From Coffea arabica (Eukaryota > Streptophyta > Magnoliopsida > Gentianales > Rubiaceae), in assembly GCF_036785885.1 (NCBI RefSeq), contig NC_092323.1, forward strand, positions 16,376,501-16,440,500: a stretch of DNA of 64,000 bases. Direction: 5' to 3'. Under the pieces are notes generated by a model. It had not been told where the DNA came from and did no database searches. It was given only the letters and a program-made list of their open reading frames with translations. Shown here one piece after another: positions 11,772 to 24,701 of this stretch. Both the position numbers and the translations under genes were made by a program. Within the stretch, counting starts at the first letter, position 1; each line of letters opens with the position of its first letter.

Positions 11772-11800
11772 CTAGTAATGGATCACGTGCTTTGCACGTT
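11772..11800 (-). mobile_element. Helitron 3' terminus (minus strand)
   Basis: Read on the minus strand, the segment has a hairpin ACGTGC-AAA-GCACGT followed 9 bp later by CTAG and a host T, the standard Helitron 3' end (hairpin then CTRR, inserted at A/T). Related ends are at 27808 (hairpin damaged) and 48377, so the insertion predates the duplication. The 5' end to the right was not located; no Rep/helicase is seen. Confidence 0.55.
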
Positions 11801-12597
11801 TAGATTTTTTTTCTTAAAATTTTTAGAAAATTATTTGTTTTTGAAGGAATAAAGGTAATTGAGATAAAAAAAAATGTGATATTTATTATTTATATTATTT
11901 TGTATTTTTTTCTGAACTTAATTTGCCATAAGTAACCAACACAATTGCACAACCAATAAAGCATTATTTGTCCCCAAGAACATTTTTATTTTGTAATCAT
12001 ATCAATCTTTTTATCTTTCTATTAAATTTGGATAACCTAAATGTTCTCTTTTATGTATTTTCAGATAAAATTTTTAACTTTTTGAATAATTTATTGTTCC
12101 CCTTTAAGTCATTTTATTTTTAATTATTAGTTTTAGTATTTTTTCTAATTATTTTTCTTTTTTTTTACTATTAGTGGATTGTAAAATGATCTATAGTGCT
12201 ATTGTAATTATAATAGTATTTAAATATTTTGAAATTCCATTGTTCGAGTTTAACTAGCTTAACTTTGAAGAGAAATATTTTGATTTGGTTATTTGTATTT
12301 CTCATTGATGATATACTTTATGATTATAGAGTTTATATGATTAAAGATTGTAAGATGCTAAGATTATTTATTATATAATAGCCATATTGAACTTGGATAT
12401 ATTTTTAATCACCTTTAAAGTACTCTTTGAAATTGGATATGTTATAGAAAAGAATATATTTTTTGTTTAGTTCACCTTAACTTAAAGGGATGTTTCACTT
12501 TTGTAACTATTATTATTACGATTGACATTGATATATATAATATTCATTAATAATAGTTTAATGCTGCTAATTATTACAAGAATACCATTGATAAAGT
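11801..12597. other. AT-rich 3' flank, no gene
   Basis: Non-coding; conserved with 27840-28500 and 49270-49990. It may be the body of the Helitron whose 3' end is at 11772. Confidence 0.5.
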
Positions 12598-13543
12598 TTC
12601 GACATTGCTAGTTTAAAGGCCTGTATCATTTAAGTTTCAACATTGTCTCTGCTATGTTTCGGGCCTGGTTGCTATCCGTTCCAGGGTCCACTAAAGTTCA
12701 TATTCGGATGGCAATGCCTGTAATCATTTGCTGGTTCTTGTGGAAAGCCCGGAACCATGCATACTTTCAAAACAGTCGAGTGCCTGGTAGGCGGATTATT
12801 ATGCAAGTCGATGGTTTTCTGCATCAGCTAGGCATTGCTGGAATTCTTCGCCAACAATATTTTCGTGGGGAGGCAGATTGTAGGTTCAGAGACTACGCTC
12901 CTCTGAGACGAATGAGGGCTTGCTGTGCGGTAATTTATGGGACAAAGCCTCCCTCAACTATGTTAAACTCAACACAGATGCTAGTGTGCACGATGGAAAG
13001 GCCTTTGGAGGCGGGATTCTGAGGAGTCATGAGGGCACTTTGATAGCTGCTTTTTACAAAGAATTTGGCGATGTTGATGTCCTGGAAGCGGAGGGATTGT
13101 CTTTGCTTTATGGTCTCCAACTTTGTGCTCAGCGAGAGGTTGGCAACCTGCTGGTCGAAGTTGACTCAAAAACATTGGTGACCGTCGTTAATCACCTGCT
13201 ATAGGTCGGTGGCCGTTGTGTAATTACATTCGTCAGATCCGGTGGCACCTGCTCTCGTTGTCACTTGTCAGCATCACTTACTCATGTGTTTCGGGAAGCA
13301 AATTCAGTGGCAGGTGCGCTAGCCAGCTTGCAACGCAATACGGTCGGCAACTTCCAGATAGAGTCCGATCCCTACTATATATGGACTGTAGTTCCTTTCC
13401 TTTTGTGCGTAGTAGGGTTACCACAAGATAGCACCACTAGTCTATTGTTTTAGGCCTGCTATGGGCCCCTAAAGTTTTGTAATTTTTATAATTTAAATAA
13501 AGTGGGGTTGGTATCCCTTCCCCATGCAAAAAAAAAAAAAAAA
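12598..13543 (+). mobile_element. 5'-truncated plant LINE with RNase H remnant
   Basis: It is absent at this site in copy C. It ends in a 16-A tract (13528-13543) after an AATAAA, with a short flanking repeat (ATAAAGTT-like, left; AAGTTC, right). Three reading frames carry successive parts of the C-terminus of a plant L1-type ORF2: an ICWFLWKARN motif near 12730, RNase H with LNTDAS near 12967 and LVEVDSKTL near 13150, and VFREANSVAGAL near 13285. Frameshifts and a stop at 13202-13204 break it. Dead 3' fragment. Confidence 0.8.
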
Positions 13544-16135
13544 GTTCATTAGAATTTAATTTTTGTTACAATTTAAATAAATAAATTCCTAACATAAAAC
13601 TCTTTGTCTACCATCGTATTCTATCTCCTACTCTATTTTGTGTTAAAATTTCTTACTCGATACTAATCTACGTATACTAAAAAGGTGCTCTTAAGACTTA
13701 ATTTACTTGTATCCAAAAAATAAAAAGACTTATGGTATTTTTTAAGAAACTCATATTTATTATATTTGTTTCATGTTTGAAGTACTCTTTAAACTTAGGT
13801 ATTTTGTAAATAAAATTTGTTCTTCTTTTTTTGGGTAAATAAAAATGTAAGGAATCTTTGATTTTATAATTGCTAGCATGTTTGATATTATTTATTAATG
13901 ACATGCAATACAATTTGTCCATTTATTAGAGAGGAGTATAATTTTGGTATCACAAAAACTAATATTGTTTTCTGCTTACACTATTAAGTATTATCCACTA
14001 AGATTATATTCATCATATTTTTTATAATTTATAATTAAAATTTGTTCTTTTTTCGATTTAATTCACCATAACACAAGGGAATGTTTTCTATTCTTGCAAA
14101 TATTGGCATAATTGATATTAATTACTGATGAAATCAATGAATTTGTTTTTTTTGGGTTTAATTGAGAACAACTCAAGGAATATGTCTTTGTAACTGTTAG
14201 CATAATTCTTATTAATTATTGTGGAAATGTAATGCAATTTGTCTATTTGTTGGTGTTGAGGGCAATTTTGGTATCACAAAATCTAAAATCAATTTTTGCT
14301 TATACTCTTGCACATAAAGACTGATGATACTTTTTATAGGGTAATAGATAATAGATAGGTAGATAGATAGATAGACAGATTATATAGTGTTAGCAAATGC
14401 AGCTAAGATGGGATTCCTCGGCATCATTGTTAGGTTGTGCTATGAGGATAAACCTTGAATCAAATCTAACATAGTGCTCTTGATATGAGTAAATGATATA
14501 GTTGTAGGTATTATAATCGTATTCTTTTGGGTAATGTCTAAAATATCTTTCACTTATTTGATAACAGAAATAACTCGACAAAATCCAAAGTGATTATGGT
14601 GTTCTCTTTAATTAATTGATAACCCTTCACTTTTTGATTTACAAGAATTTAGTGAAGTCCTAAATCATTTTAATGTTCCTTATCAATAATTGTTTACTAT
14701 ACTTATGATGAGGATGTCAAACCACGTTATATCAAGGAAAAACTGAAAATCTTTTGTGTTTCTTTCTTTCTTTCATGTTTTTAGAGACAACAAGCAATGA
14801 CAATATGAAATATTTTTCGAATGTTTTGAGAAGCAAACAAGTAACAAGAAAATAAGAGTAACTTGGTTATTTTCAGATTTTACTTCCAAAAAATGATTTC
14901 AGATTTCACACCAACAATACTTTATATTAACAGCTCCCATTATTGCAGCTAACTCAAACATCTGGTCAACAAATGCTACAGAAGAAAATGAGTCGTGTAG
15001 TTACACTTGAGGGGTGGTTTCCAACAGATTCTTCATCTCTAATGCATTGGTGATGTCTTAAATACAACTTAATCACTGTTTTTAATCATTCCACTCCTTG
15101 AGGAGTTCACTTGCTTGTGTGGAAGTTCAGAAGGGAGAAAAGTCTGCATTTACACTTCCAACATGGGTCCCTATGATTCTTGACTTCCCACGCATTCATA
15201 GCCTCTTAATCGTGCTTCAATTACTGAATTTAATCAGTCCCACTATTGGCAGAATCTCAATTGCTCAACCCAGCATCTCCAGCACTTTGCAATTCACCAA
15301 ACTCTCTCTCTATCTTTATTGCACACTTAACAGATCCGAAACACAAGCACCATTTAAGAATATAACCATCATCTCATAAAGGTTACCATCGTAAACTCAG
15401 GTTGCAATGAGCATGCCAGGTTTGTACAATGAGTTGCATCACTTGTATTATACTTTTACTATCCCTAAAGTGCCCCTAAAAATGTCAGATGAAAATCACC
15501 TAACAGTTACGCAACAACTCCTTTTTATATGTATATAGCATTCCTTTTGTAACATCTCAAGGTAAACTACAGCTTCTGGTGGAATCCCTACATGTCCTCC
15601 TAATTGTAAACATTTTAAAGTTTCATTTGTTAAATTTTTCCCATGTTAAAAATTTCTATAGAAACTTTTATCTGCCTAGGAACCCTCGTTGAGCCGAAAA
15701 AACTTAGTAATAACATATATTTAATAGCCTTTGCCATTATTTCATCAGTTCATTATCACTTTTTCTTTGGGGCATCGGAGGGACTTGAAGCCTTAGAAAA
15801 GAGAAGGACCCGAACAATGGAAGACTAAGTAAATTGAGTGACTTCTGAGTCACCTGACTATTATCCTTATCAACTAAGCTAATTTTAGGATGCGGAGTAC
15901 CTTTTACCATAATATGTGTTGAATGCCCTTGTCATATTTTTTTTTTTTCAAATTTAACTCAGAATTTTTTGGACTTTTCTTCTTGGCAAGTTCTTGTGGA
16001 AGGAAATTACATGGTATCACCTCCTTTATCGAAAATTTCAAATTAAGAATATTAATATTAAATATACAAGGTAACAGGTGAATTTTTCAGTTCAATGTAA
16101 ACAATCAAGATGATGAGCACTACAAAGCTTGCCTT
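13544..16135. other. 3' flank of unit A, no gene seen
   Basis: AT-rich non-coding DNA. 13544-14900 matches 28700-28823 plus 33589-33990 in part and 49990-50350 in part. 15540-16135 matches 34560-35150 and 50700-51219. The stretch 14910-15530 has no counterpart I could see elsewhere in the window, and no recognisable gene. Confidence 0.5.
14346..14380. repeat. GATA/TAGA microsatellite
   Basis: About nine tetranucleotide units of the ATAG/TAGA type with small interruptions; an expanded, less regular version is at 28628-28705 in unit B. Confidence 0.8.
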
Positions 16136-16469
16136 TGTTATGAAACAATTAAATAAGAATGAATGTCCATTAAAGTTTCCCATGTCTATTGAATTCTCCC
16201 AAGGATAAAATTGAATTCCTCCAAGGATAAAAGAGTTAGTATAGATGACGGTTTGATTTTCCTATACAATTAATTTATAACATCTCTTATATTTAGAGGT
16301 TAATCTTTTCAGTTTTATTTAGTGTTCTCTATAAATAGAGGTGATTGAACATCTCTTTGTAGGCCTTGATCGTTTTGAGTTAATAGAAGAAAGAATAGTT
16401 CTCTACTTTTATCAGCTTCTCTCTATTTCATTTTACCCCACATCTTGTTATTTTATTAGTTTTACAACA
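16136..16469 (+). mobile_element. 5' LTR of truncated copia element (family shared with 51220-56832)
   Basis: A 334-bp LTR beginning TGTTATGAAAC and ending TTTTACAACA. It is followed by CGTTATCAGCACGAG, the same primer-site region as in the 51220-56832 element. It interrupts the flank of unit A right after GCCTT, where units B and C continue. No matching 3' LTR was found, so the 3' half is missing. Confidence 0.75.
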
Positions 16470-16626
16470 CGTTATCAGCACGAGCTTTTATTTCTGAGCA
16501 AAAGTGAATCACAAGGCTCTGTCGAGATTCTACCAATATCGAATCAACGATTGGGTATTTTCTCGAACAACTTTTGACTACATATTGAGGTAAATTTCTA
16601 ACTTATAAATCTATTTCAATTTCTTA

Positions 16627-19600
16627 TGGCTAATCTTACAAAACAAGAATTCGTACCTCTTGATATTTCTGGAAAAAATTATTTATCATGGGTATTGGAT
16701 GTTGAAATTCATCTTGAGGCAATTGGTCTTGGTAATATTATTGTTGAAAAAAATAAATCCTCAAACCAAGACTGACAGGTGCCGAACCTGTGCAATAATA
16801 AATACCTGCTTAAATAAAATATAATTTCTGTAGATAGTGATAAGCAGGGTCGAATCCACAGGGACTGGGGATAATTTATTTCTTTTAGAGTCCGAAGTAT
16901 GGGGGGTTTTTTGAAAATGAGAGTAACTAAATTACTTGAAATAAATTAAAATAAAATAAAATAACTACAACTCAAATAACTAATTATCACAATAAAAATA
17001 ATAATGGACGAACTCTAGCCAAGAGACAACTTCGGAGATGGTTCACTTAATTCGATCACAGATGCAAGGATTATTCCAGTTACTATCTGATAAATTAGTT
17101 ATAGTTGTCATACACGCGATAAACAACCAACTCTTCCTCAATTTGTCGATAGCCAAGGTACGACCGTTGACTATTTCTCTAATCAGGAAACAACCCTAGG
17201 TACGACCATAGAAGTTCAATTCCCTAATTGCATGAATAATTAGAAGAGCCTAATTCTAACCAATCAACACGTTACGAGGGTCTCTTTAAGTTAGCCTGTC
17301 TATCTCCCTGACACAAACCCAATCATGCCAGTTGCCACTAGTTTAGAATAATTAAACAATTACGGATTTAACTACCCTAATTGGCTTCAGGTTATTGAAT
17401 TAATCTAGAATCCGGGCCATGGATAATCGAATAATAAAACAACCATATGAACATAAAGCAGAAGATAGACGAATACCAGTGAATAATGGAAATAAATAAA
17501 AACTAATTCGATCTCACAAATTTAGTAGAACCAAATCCTCCGTTGTTCTTGACTAGACAAACTTAGCCACGCCTCATGAGAAAATCTCCAAGTAATTTCA
17601 CTGAGGTCCAGGCCATCAAAAGAGCCAAGAAAAGAAAACTAAAACTATGCTAAAAGCCTAAGCTAAAACTATTGATTCCCTAACCTCCTGTACGTTTGTC
17701 CTCTTAAAAAGCCAAAAGGAAATGGCACAACCCAATCTAGTCCGTGGTCCCCGCCGAAAACAAGAGTCCCAAACCGAATTCTTCTCTACTTTCCGTTTGG
17801 TAGGAGGACTCCTACTACAAGTCAACTCCCCATAGTAAGAACTACCCATCAGTAACCGAAAATGGAGTTCCCTTGTAACACTATGTGGGCCCAACTTGTA
17901 AATCCGCTGGAGGCTTAACGTGTGGAGGATTTTTCTCAGTAAAATTTCCCTTTTAGCACTGGTCAACTCCACTTCCTGTAGATAGGTCCAAATACCAAAA
18001 ATAAGTATATATCAACAATTTAAAACATTATTTGGCAAGGATAAAGGGAAAAATTAATAATAAAATTACTAACAATTAACACTCTATCAATTCCCCCCAC
18101 ACCTAAATCATGCTTGCCCTCAAGCATGAGAACAGCAATTGAACACCAAAATTTTGACAATGGCTATCGCTCCAACTACCGTATTGCCAAGATACCCAGA
18201 AAAACATATATCACGCATCACAGTTAAGATCCAAGAAAGACCACTCCGGTTAGCTTCCCAACCACCAACTCCTCCAATTTAAAGCAAACTAATCTAAGAA
18301 AAAGGAATGATTGCTCACATTTATCAGTAAATGGTCCAGCTATTAACCAAAATCTCGACATTAAAATCATAAACCGGCAAGCTGACTTATTCACATACTA
18401 ACACAATCTTTACTTCACTTCTTTTTCCTTTTTTTTTTCTTTTTTTTTTTTTTGAATAACAAAAGACTTAGTCTATAGCCCTTAGAGCCTTTTGACGCGA
18501 ACTCCAACATTTGCCAGATGGAGGAGCCCGGTTACTCAGCTCCAATTGCTACGGGACCACGCACTCATAGCAACTACTACCTTTTGACGCGAAAATCAAC
18601 ACTTTAGGTGAAGATCCCTGGTTACTCAGTAGTAACCACTAGCGGAGTACAGTCAACTCTTATTTACAACCATATAGCATGATATCTAAAAGCAACACAA
18701 GAATAACAGCAGCCAGCCTCAAATTTCCAGACATGGAGAACTAAAATTAATAATTGGACCAATTCACATGAAAAATGCCAACAATCATTCCCTATGCCTA
18801 GAAAAGTTAACCAAATATTGAAAAAGTTAAGCAATTATTGATATTCACCAAAAAGATGTTCCTGAACTCAATCACATCAACTTGATACCTTTTTATTAAT
18901 AAACTTGGCAATAGCAGAATTAGAGACAACAATCCAGCATCAAACTTGGTATTCATATGAAGACTGACCACTAAAAAGAAAGAAAAGGAAATAAACGAAA
19001 AATAGAACAAATAACAAAAATAAAGGAAAACATGTAAAAACTAAAAATTAGAAATACTAGCTGTACCACAGCTGTCCCCCCCACACCTATGTCCGACATT
19101 GCCCTCGATGGAGGTAATATAGCAGTTAAAGCGAAGAGAAAAATGAAACTTCCCTCTCAAGCGGCTACGGGATAGGCGGGAACGGGGGAGTGAAGCAGAC
19201 ATGGTGGAAGTACGCGGCCAGGTTCTTAGAGATTGGAGCCATCTGGTTGGCGATATGCATTACTTGCTCATCCGCGTTGTGAACCTGATCTCGGAAGTGG
19301 CGCCACTTAGCATCAGAGGCCATCGGTGGGAGAGTCCACTTAGCAAATTCAAAACAATAACAATTTAATAGCCACCGGTGCCTCCCTCGTAGACAACCCA
19401 ATCAACAAAATGCACAACCTAGGCACCTAGAGACTATACAAATATCCCAACAATACAGCAATTTCAATCAATACTCACTGGTGGCCCCAATTCAGTCAGA
19501 TGTAGAAACAAAGTAGTCCGAGATTACCAACACAACCAGTACCATTGGTGCACATAAGACGAATAAATTATAAGCCAAACACCACAACCAGTACCACTGG

Positions 19601-21995
19601 TGCACATGTAGAAAAGAAGTAAATCACACGGCCAAACCAAACAATAAAATGCACACCTAAGGCACCCAAAGGCCGCAAAGGTACCCCAATGAACTAAGTA
19701 ATTGAGATGAACAAGACAAAATATTCCCACACAAGGCAATTAGAGGCAACCCACTTCAATAAGCAAATGCAAAGTCACATTCATATCCCAATTCAGCAAA
19801 CGGACGCAGAAAAAGGACAGGTGCCGAACCTGTGCAATAATAAATACCTGCTTAAATAAAATATAATTTCTGTAGATAGTGATAAGTAGGGTCGAATCCA
19901 CAAGGATTGGAGATAATTTATTTCTTTTAGAGTTCGAAGTATGGGGGGCTTTTTGAAAATGAGAGTAACTAAATTACTTGAAATAAATTAAAATAAAATA
20001 AAATAACTACAACTCAAATAACTAATTATCACAATAAAAATAATAATGGACGAACTCTAACCAAGAGACAAATTCGGAGATGGTTCACTTAATTCGATCA
20101 CAGATGCAAGGATTATTCCAGTTACTATCTGATAAATTAGTTATAGTTGTCATACACGCGATAAACAACCAACTCTTCCTCAATTTGTCGATAGCCAAGG
20201 TACGACCGTTGACTATTTCTCTAATCAGGAAACAACCCTAGGTACGACCATAGAAGTTCAATTCCCTAATTGCATGAATAATTAGAAGAGCCTAATTCTA
20301 ACCAATCAACACGTTACGAGGGTCTCTTTAAGTTAGTCTGTCTATCTCCCTGACACAAACCCAATCATGCCAGTTGCCACTAGTTTAGAATAATTAAACA
20401 ATTACGGATTTAACTACCATAATTGGCTTCAGGTTATTGAATTAATCTAGAATCCGGGCCATGGATAATCGAATAATAAAACAACCATATGAACATAAAG
20501 CAGAAGATAGACGAATACCAGTGAATAATGGAAATAAATAAAAACTAATTCGATCTCACAAATTTAGTAGAACCAAATCCTCCGTTGTTCTTGACTAGAC
20601 AAACTTAGCCACGCCTCATGAGAAAATCTCCAAGTAATTTCACTGAGGTCCAGACCATCAAAAGAGCCAAGAAAAGAAAACTAAAACTATGCTAAAAGCC
20701 TAAGCTAAAACTATTGATTCCCTAACCTCCTGTACGTTTGTCCTCTTAAAAAGCCAAGAGGAAATGGCACAACCCAATCTAGTCCGTGGTCCCCGCCGAA
20801 AACAAGAGTCCCAAACCGAATTCTTCTCTACTTTCCGTTTGGTAGGAGGACTCCTACTACAAGTCAACTCCCCATAGCAAGAACTACCCATCAGTAACCG
20901 AAAATGGAGTTCCCTTGTAACACTATGTGGGCCCAACTTGTAAATCCGCTGGAGGCTTAACGTGTGGAGGATTTTTCTCAGTAAAATTTCCCTTTTAGCA
21001 CTGGTCAACTCCACTTCCTGTAGATAGGTCCAAATACCAAAAATAAGTATATATCAACAATTTAAAACATTATTTGGCAAAGATAAAGGGAAAAATTAAT
21101 AATAAAATTACTAACAATTAACACCCTATCAAAGACCGTGCCAAGGTTATGATTTTCCTTCATCATCATTTAGATGAAGGATTAAAAATAGAGTATCTTA
21201 CTATTAAAAATTCTCTTGTCCTTTGGAGAGATTTGAAAGAAAGAAATATTCGACCACATGAAGTTGGTTGTTCTTTCAAAAGCCCGATATGATTGGCTTC
21301 ACTTACGGCTACAAGATTTTAAATCTGTCAATGAATATAATTCAACTATGTTCAGAATTACTTTTCAATTATCATTATGTGGTGAAAAAGTCACCGATGA
21401 AGATATGTTAGAAAAAATATTTTCTACCTTTCATGTCTCTAACATGCTTCTGCAGCAGCAATATTGAGAGAAGAGATTTAAAAAATATTCTAAACTCATT
21501 GCATCTCTTTTCTTGGCTGAACAAAATAATGAATTATTGCTGAAAAACCATGAGTCCCGACCAACTGGTACAAGTCCATTCCCTGAAGCGAATGCGACTC
21601 AATTTCAAAATTTTGGTCGAGATCGTGGACGTGACCGTGGAGGAAGCCGTGGCCATGGACGTGATCGTAGTAGATTAGTGCCCCGTGAAAATTATAACCG
21701 TGGCAAACAACAAAATATTCCCCAAAAGAGGAATAATAACTACGATCAGAAAAATGGAAAAAAGAAAATTTATGAAGAAAAATGCTATCGGTGTGACATG
21801 AAAGGTCATTGATCCCATACCTGTCGTACGGCTGACCACCTTGTTGACCTTTATCAAGCATCTTTGAAAAAGAAAGACAAAAATGTCGAGATAAATTTTA
21901 TCGACCAAAAGAATGATTATGATGATAGGGATGATGTTGATATGACACACCTCGATGTAATTGATTTCTTTGAGCATCCTGAAGATATCGACATA
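16627..21995 (+). pseudogene. copia Gag, split by nested element and stops
   Basis: The gag starts ATGGCTAATCTTAC at 16627 (conserved with the minus-strand gag starting at 56335). It is cut after 16772 by a nested LTR element and resumes at 21137 with the expected next codons. Later parts include an arginine/glycine-rich stretch (21600-21670) and a CCHC zinc knuckle near 21784-21825 that has TGA for its Trp. Another stop, TGA for Arg, lies at 21465-21467. The homology ends near 21995 and no pol follows. Confidence 0.75.
16773..21131 (-). mobile_element. Nested non-autonomous gypsy-like LTR element (LARD-type)
   Basis: Two 1,317-bp LTRs (16773-18089 and 19815-21131) differ at roughly 15 positions by eye. 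They flank a 1.7-kb interior, and the whole is bordered by a perfect 5-bp TSD AAGAC (16768-16772, 21132-21136). A purine tract (plus strand: TTCCCCCCACACC) next to the left LTR puts the element on the minus strand. The interior lacks gag-pol; a short minus-strand frame at 19165-19401 (WRHFRDQV, LAAYFHHV) may be a coding remnant. The right LTR starts GG, not TG. The 104-codon frames within each LTR are not credible genes. Confidence 0.85.
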
Positions 21996-24519
21996 CTTCT
22001 CAGCTTTTAGCTTCCACTACTTGTAATTTTTGTACTTTTTCCTTTTTAAATTTAGTTATGTGAATAATGTACTTTTTTGGTTTTTGCATGTGAAAATATT
22101 GAGTTTTTATGAGAACCATCTCCAAGTTGTGGAAATTGCGTAGCTGTATGATCAAGTTGTGTAAATTGATTTTAATATCTTCCATTGGCATTTTGTGTAT
22201 TGCATAGTTGCATGATCAAATTGTGGAAAAGTTTACTTGCATACCATCTCCAAGGATCTAGCACATTTAATACTTTAACTTTGGTGAGAACACGAGTTAC
22301 CAATCAAGATACTTTAGGTTACCTGTAAGAATCTTTTCATCTCTCGACTTTGGCAGCTACTATATCAAAAAAAAATGAAAAATGAAAGTTCCTTGTTTGT
22401 GTAATGTGTTGAAAAATACAAGGGGTAACAAATTTTGCATTAGACTGTTAGTAACCAAAAGTGAAGATGTTTGTTGAATCTGTCATGTCCTTGTTGGCAT
22501 CATTCAAGGCCCTTGATTTGTTTTTAACTTGGTGTTACAATAGTAAACTAATTTCGGTGGATTATATCTTACTTTCTTTTTTTTATAATACTTGGCAGGT
22601 TTTCACCAGTTTCTTTCGAAAGCTGCTCATTACAGTTCTTGGATGAGTGCGAATGGCAGAAAGTTTTTGTTTTTGGTTGAGTTAAAATATCTATTTATTG
22701 GAATCATGGAAGTTCAAGCTCATGTTTCGAGATTCTATAAGACTAATTTTTCTATTTATTATGAATTCCTTGACTATGAACAAATGTCAAAATTTACACT
22801 GTTAGACAAATTGTAAATGCAACTTTTTATGGTTTAAAATCTTTTACAATTGCAACAATATTTTTTCCCTTTTGTTTGTTAGTTTATAATATTTCTTCAT
22901 TTTTTTTGAAACATATGATTGATATTACTCGATATCTCACACGTACTTTGCATGGAAAGATGCATATGTTCTATATTAGACCTTCTAGATTTGGATCCAT
23001 CTGATATGCAGCCTATGAGATAATAACTTCATACTCTATGGATGAGACTTTTTGATATTGACCCACTCGAAGTTATGAACTCGTACCTCTCCAATTCTTG
23101 GATCTAGACGAAGAATCAAATTGATTTGCGGAACTCTTGACCCCTCTAAATCACGAAGTTATGACCTAACAATATTTCTTAACCCGCAACTTAATAATAT
23201 AGCGAACCAAAACTGTTTGTAGAGGAACGTCACAACTATGGTGTATACTTGATTGATAAGTTCGATTTGAATCTTTTCAAGAAAACTCTTTAAGTATTCA
23301 AGAAAGGCTCTTTTGGACAAGAAAAAGATGATAAAACTCACGTTTATTATTGGAAAAATCTGATTATTAACGATGGAAAAATTAGGTTATTTATAGCCTT
23401 ATATGCTTCAAAACCCATTGTGATTTGTGATCACTTATTTGGCTAAGAAACCAACTAAGATTCAACCCTCTTTGAAGACTAATTTGGCCGAATATTACTA
23501 AATAATTAAACCATTAAAACAGCAATTAGATTGACAATTAAAATCTTAACTAATGCTACTAATTAAATGACATTAACTAACTAACAAACCAACTATCTAA
23601 GTAGTTTGCTTCTCTTCATGTGCGACCAGCAAAGTGACACATGGAAGCTCTTCAAGTTGAAAGGCTTCAATAGTCCTTGTGTCATCACCAACTCGATCTT
23701 GAATTGCGCAAACAAGTGCTTGTAGTGAATCTCTAAGTTTTCTTGCACGAGCTCTTGTAATCGGACCACTTGAAACTTGTACAATTTAATCACTTGAAAC
23801 TTGATCAGGTTTGAACCCTTTGGACCTTTCATCACTCTTATTATCAACAATATGAACTTAAACATTCTGAACATTCACAATTGAGATTATAATCATTCTA
23901 CTTTGCTATTAGATGATGGTTAGACTTTGATCTGTTTTGTCCTATATGTATTATGAACAATTCGCTGTGTATTTCTACAATCTATATCTATTATGCATAT
24001 TGTTGTTTTTCAATGACGTGTCTTTCCATTTCTCGATCCTTAATTATGTTTCAGGCATTATATAAACAGGGCATAACTGGGCATGTAAATTTTAAAATTG
24101 TTCACCCTGCACTTGCGCGGTGATCCCCTCCTAGTTTCTTATAATGGTTCAATCAGTGGTAAGCATATAATTTAAACATTTTATTACAATGACACTCAAC
24201 TTGGTTTGGGAGATTGTGAATTCCTAGTTTTGGTCTTTGATTTGTTTTTTGGGACTTGAAAGGATTTGGATTGGGATTGTTTGTGGTGGCTGATGAGGTG
24301 GGTAGAAGCAATGATAATTAGTAGTAGCAATTAGCAAAAGAGAAATCCGGGGACAATATTATCACTGGAGGATTTTAGTTTTTTTGGAACATTTCTTAAA
24401 ATTGCACCAACCATCAGAAAATGAAGGGAAAATTAGATAATTTTCCAGTAAAGGATTTTCATTGAAAATGTTTTCTTGGGAAAAATATTCTACATTGAAA
24501 CAATAGACCCTTAGTCTAC
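21996..24519. other. Unassigned DNA between truncated copia and remnant B
   Basis: No gene is recognised. Short frames at 22461-22816 show no family motif. A segment at 23160-23640 has LTR-leader-like sequence on the minus strand, but no second LTR is seen. A Helitron-like 3' end lies at 24101-24134. None of it matches the duplicated unit until about 24520. Confidence 0.4.
24101..24135 (+). mobile_element. Helitron 3' terminus (plus strand)
   Basis: CACCCTGCACTTGCGCGGTG can form a hairpin (CACC with GGTG, plus inner GC pairs, one mismatch), followed by ATCCCCTC and CTAG|T. This fits the Helitron rule. The 5' end is not located; part of 21996-24134 would then be Helitron DNA. Confidence 0.5.
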
Positions 24520-24701
24520 CACATTTTCGTGCTCATTTGTTTTCGTTTTCATGTCTTATGAAACTCTAAGAATTTTTGGCTTTACGTGTCATCCAAATAT
24601 GCTGTGAAAAATCAACATACTACTGCAAAAAGTTTTGCAATAGAGTTGTAGCATTTTTCTGATATGTTGCCTAAACTCCTGCGACATAAGAAATACGACA
24701 A

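Noticed and set aside
14346..14380. GATA repeat as a CRISPR-like or regulatory array
   Set aside because: Simple microsatellite with no spacers; the genome is a plant.
17658..21014. Identical 104-codon frames in both nested LTRs
   Set aside because: They lie inside LTRs, have no family motif, and appear twice only because LTRs are duplicated.
22461..22816. Overlapping small frames in the unassigned region
   Set aside because: Short, AT-rich, no motif or splice partners recognised.
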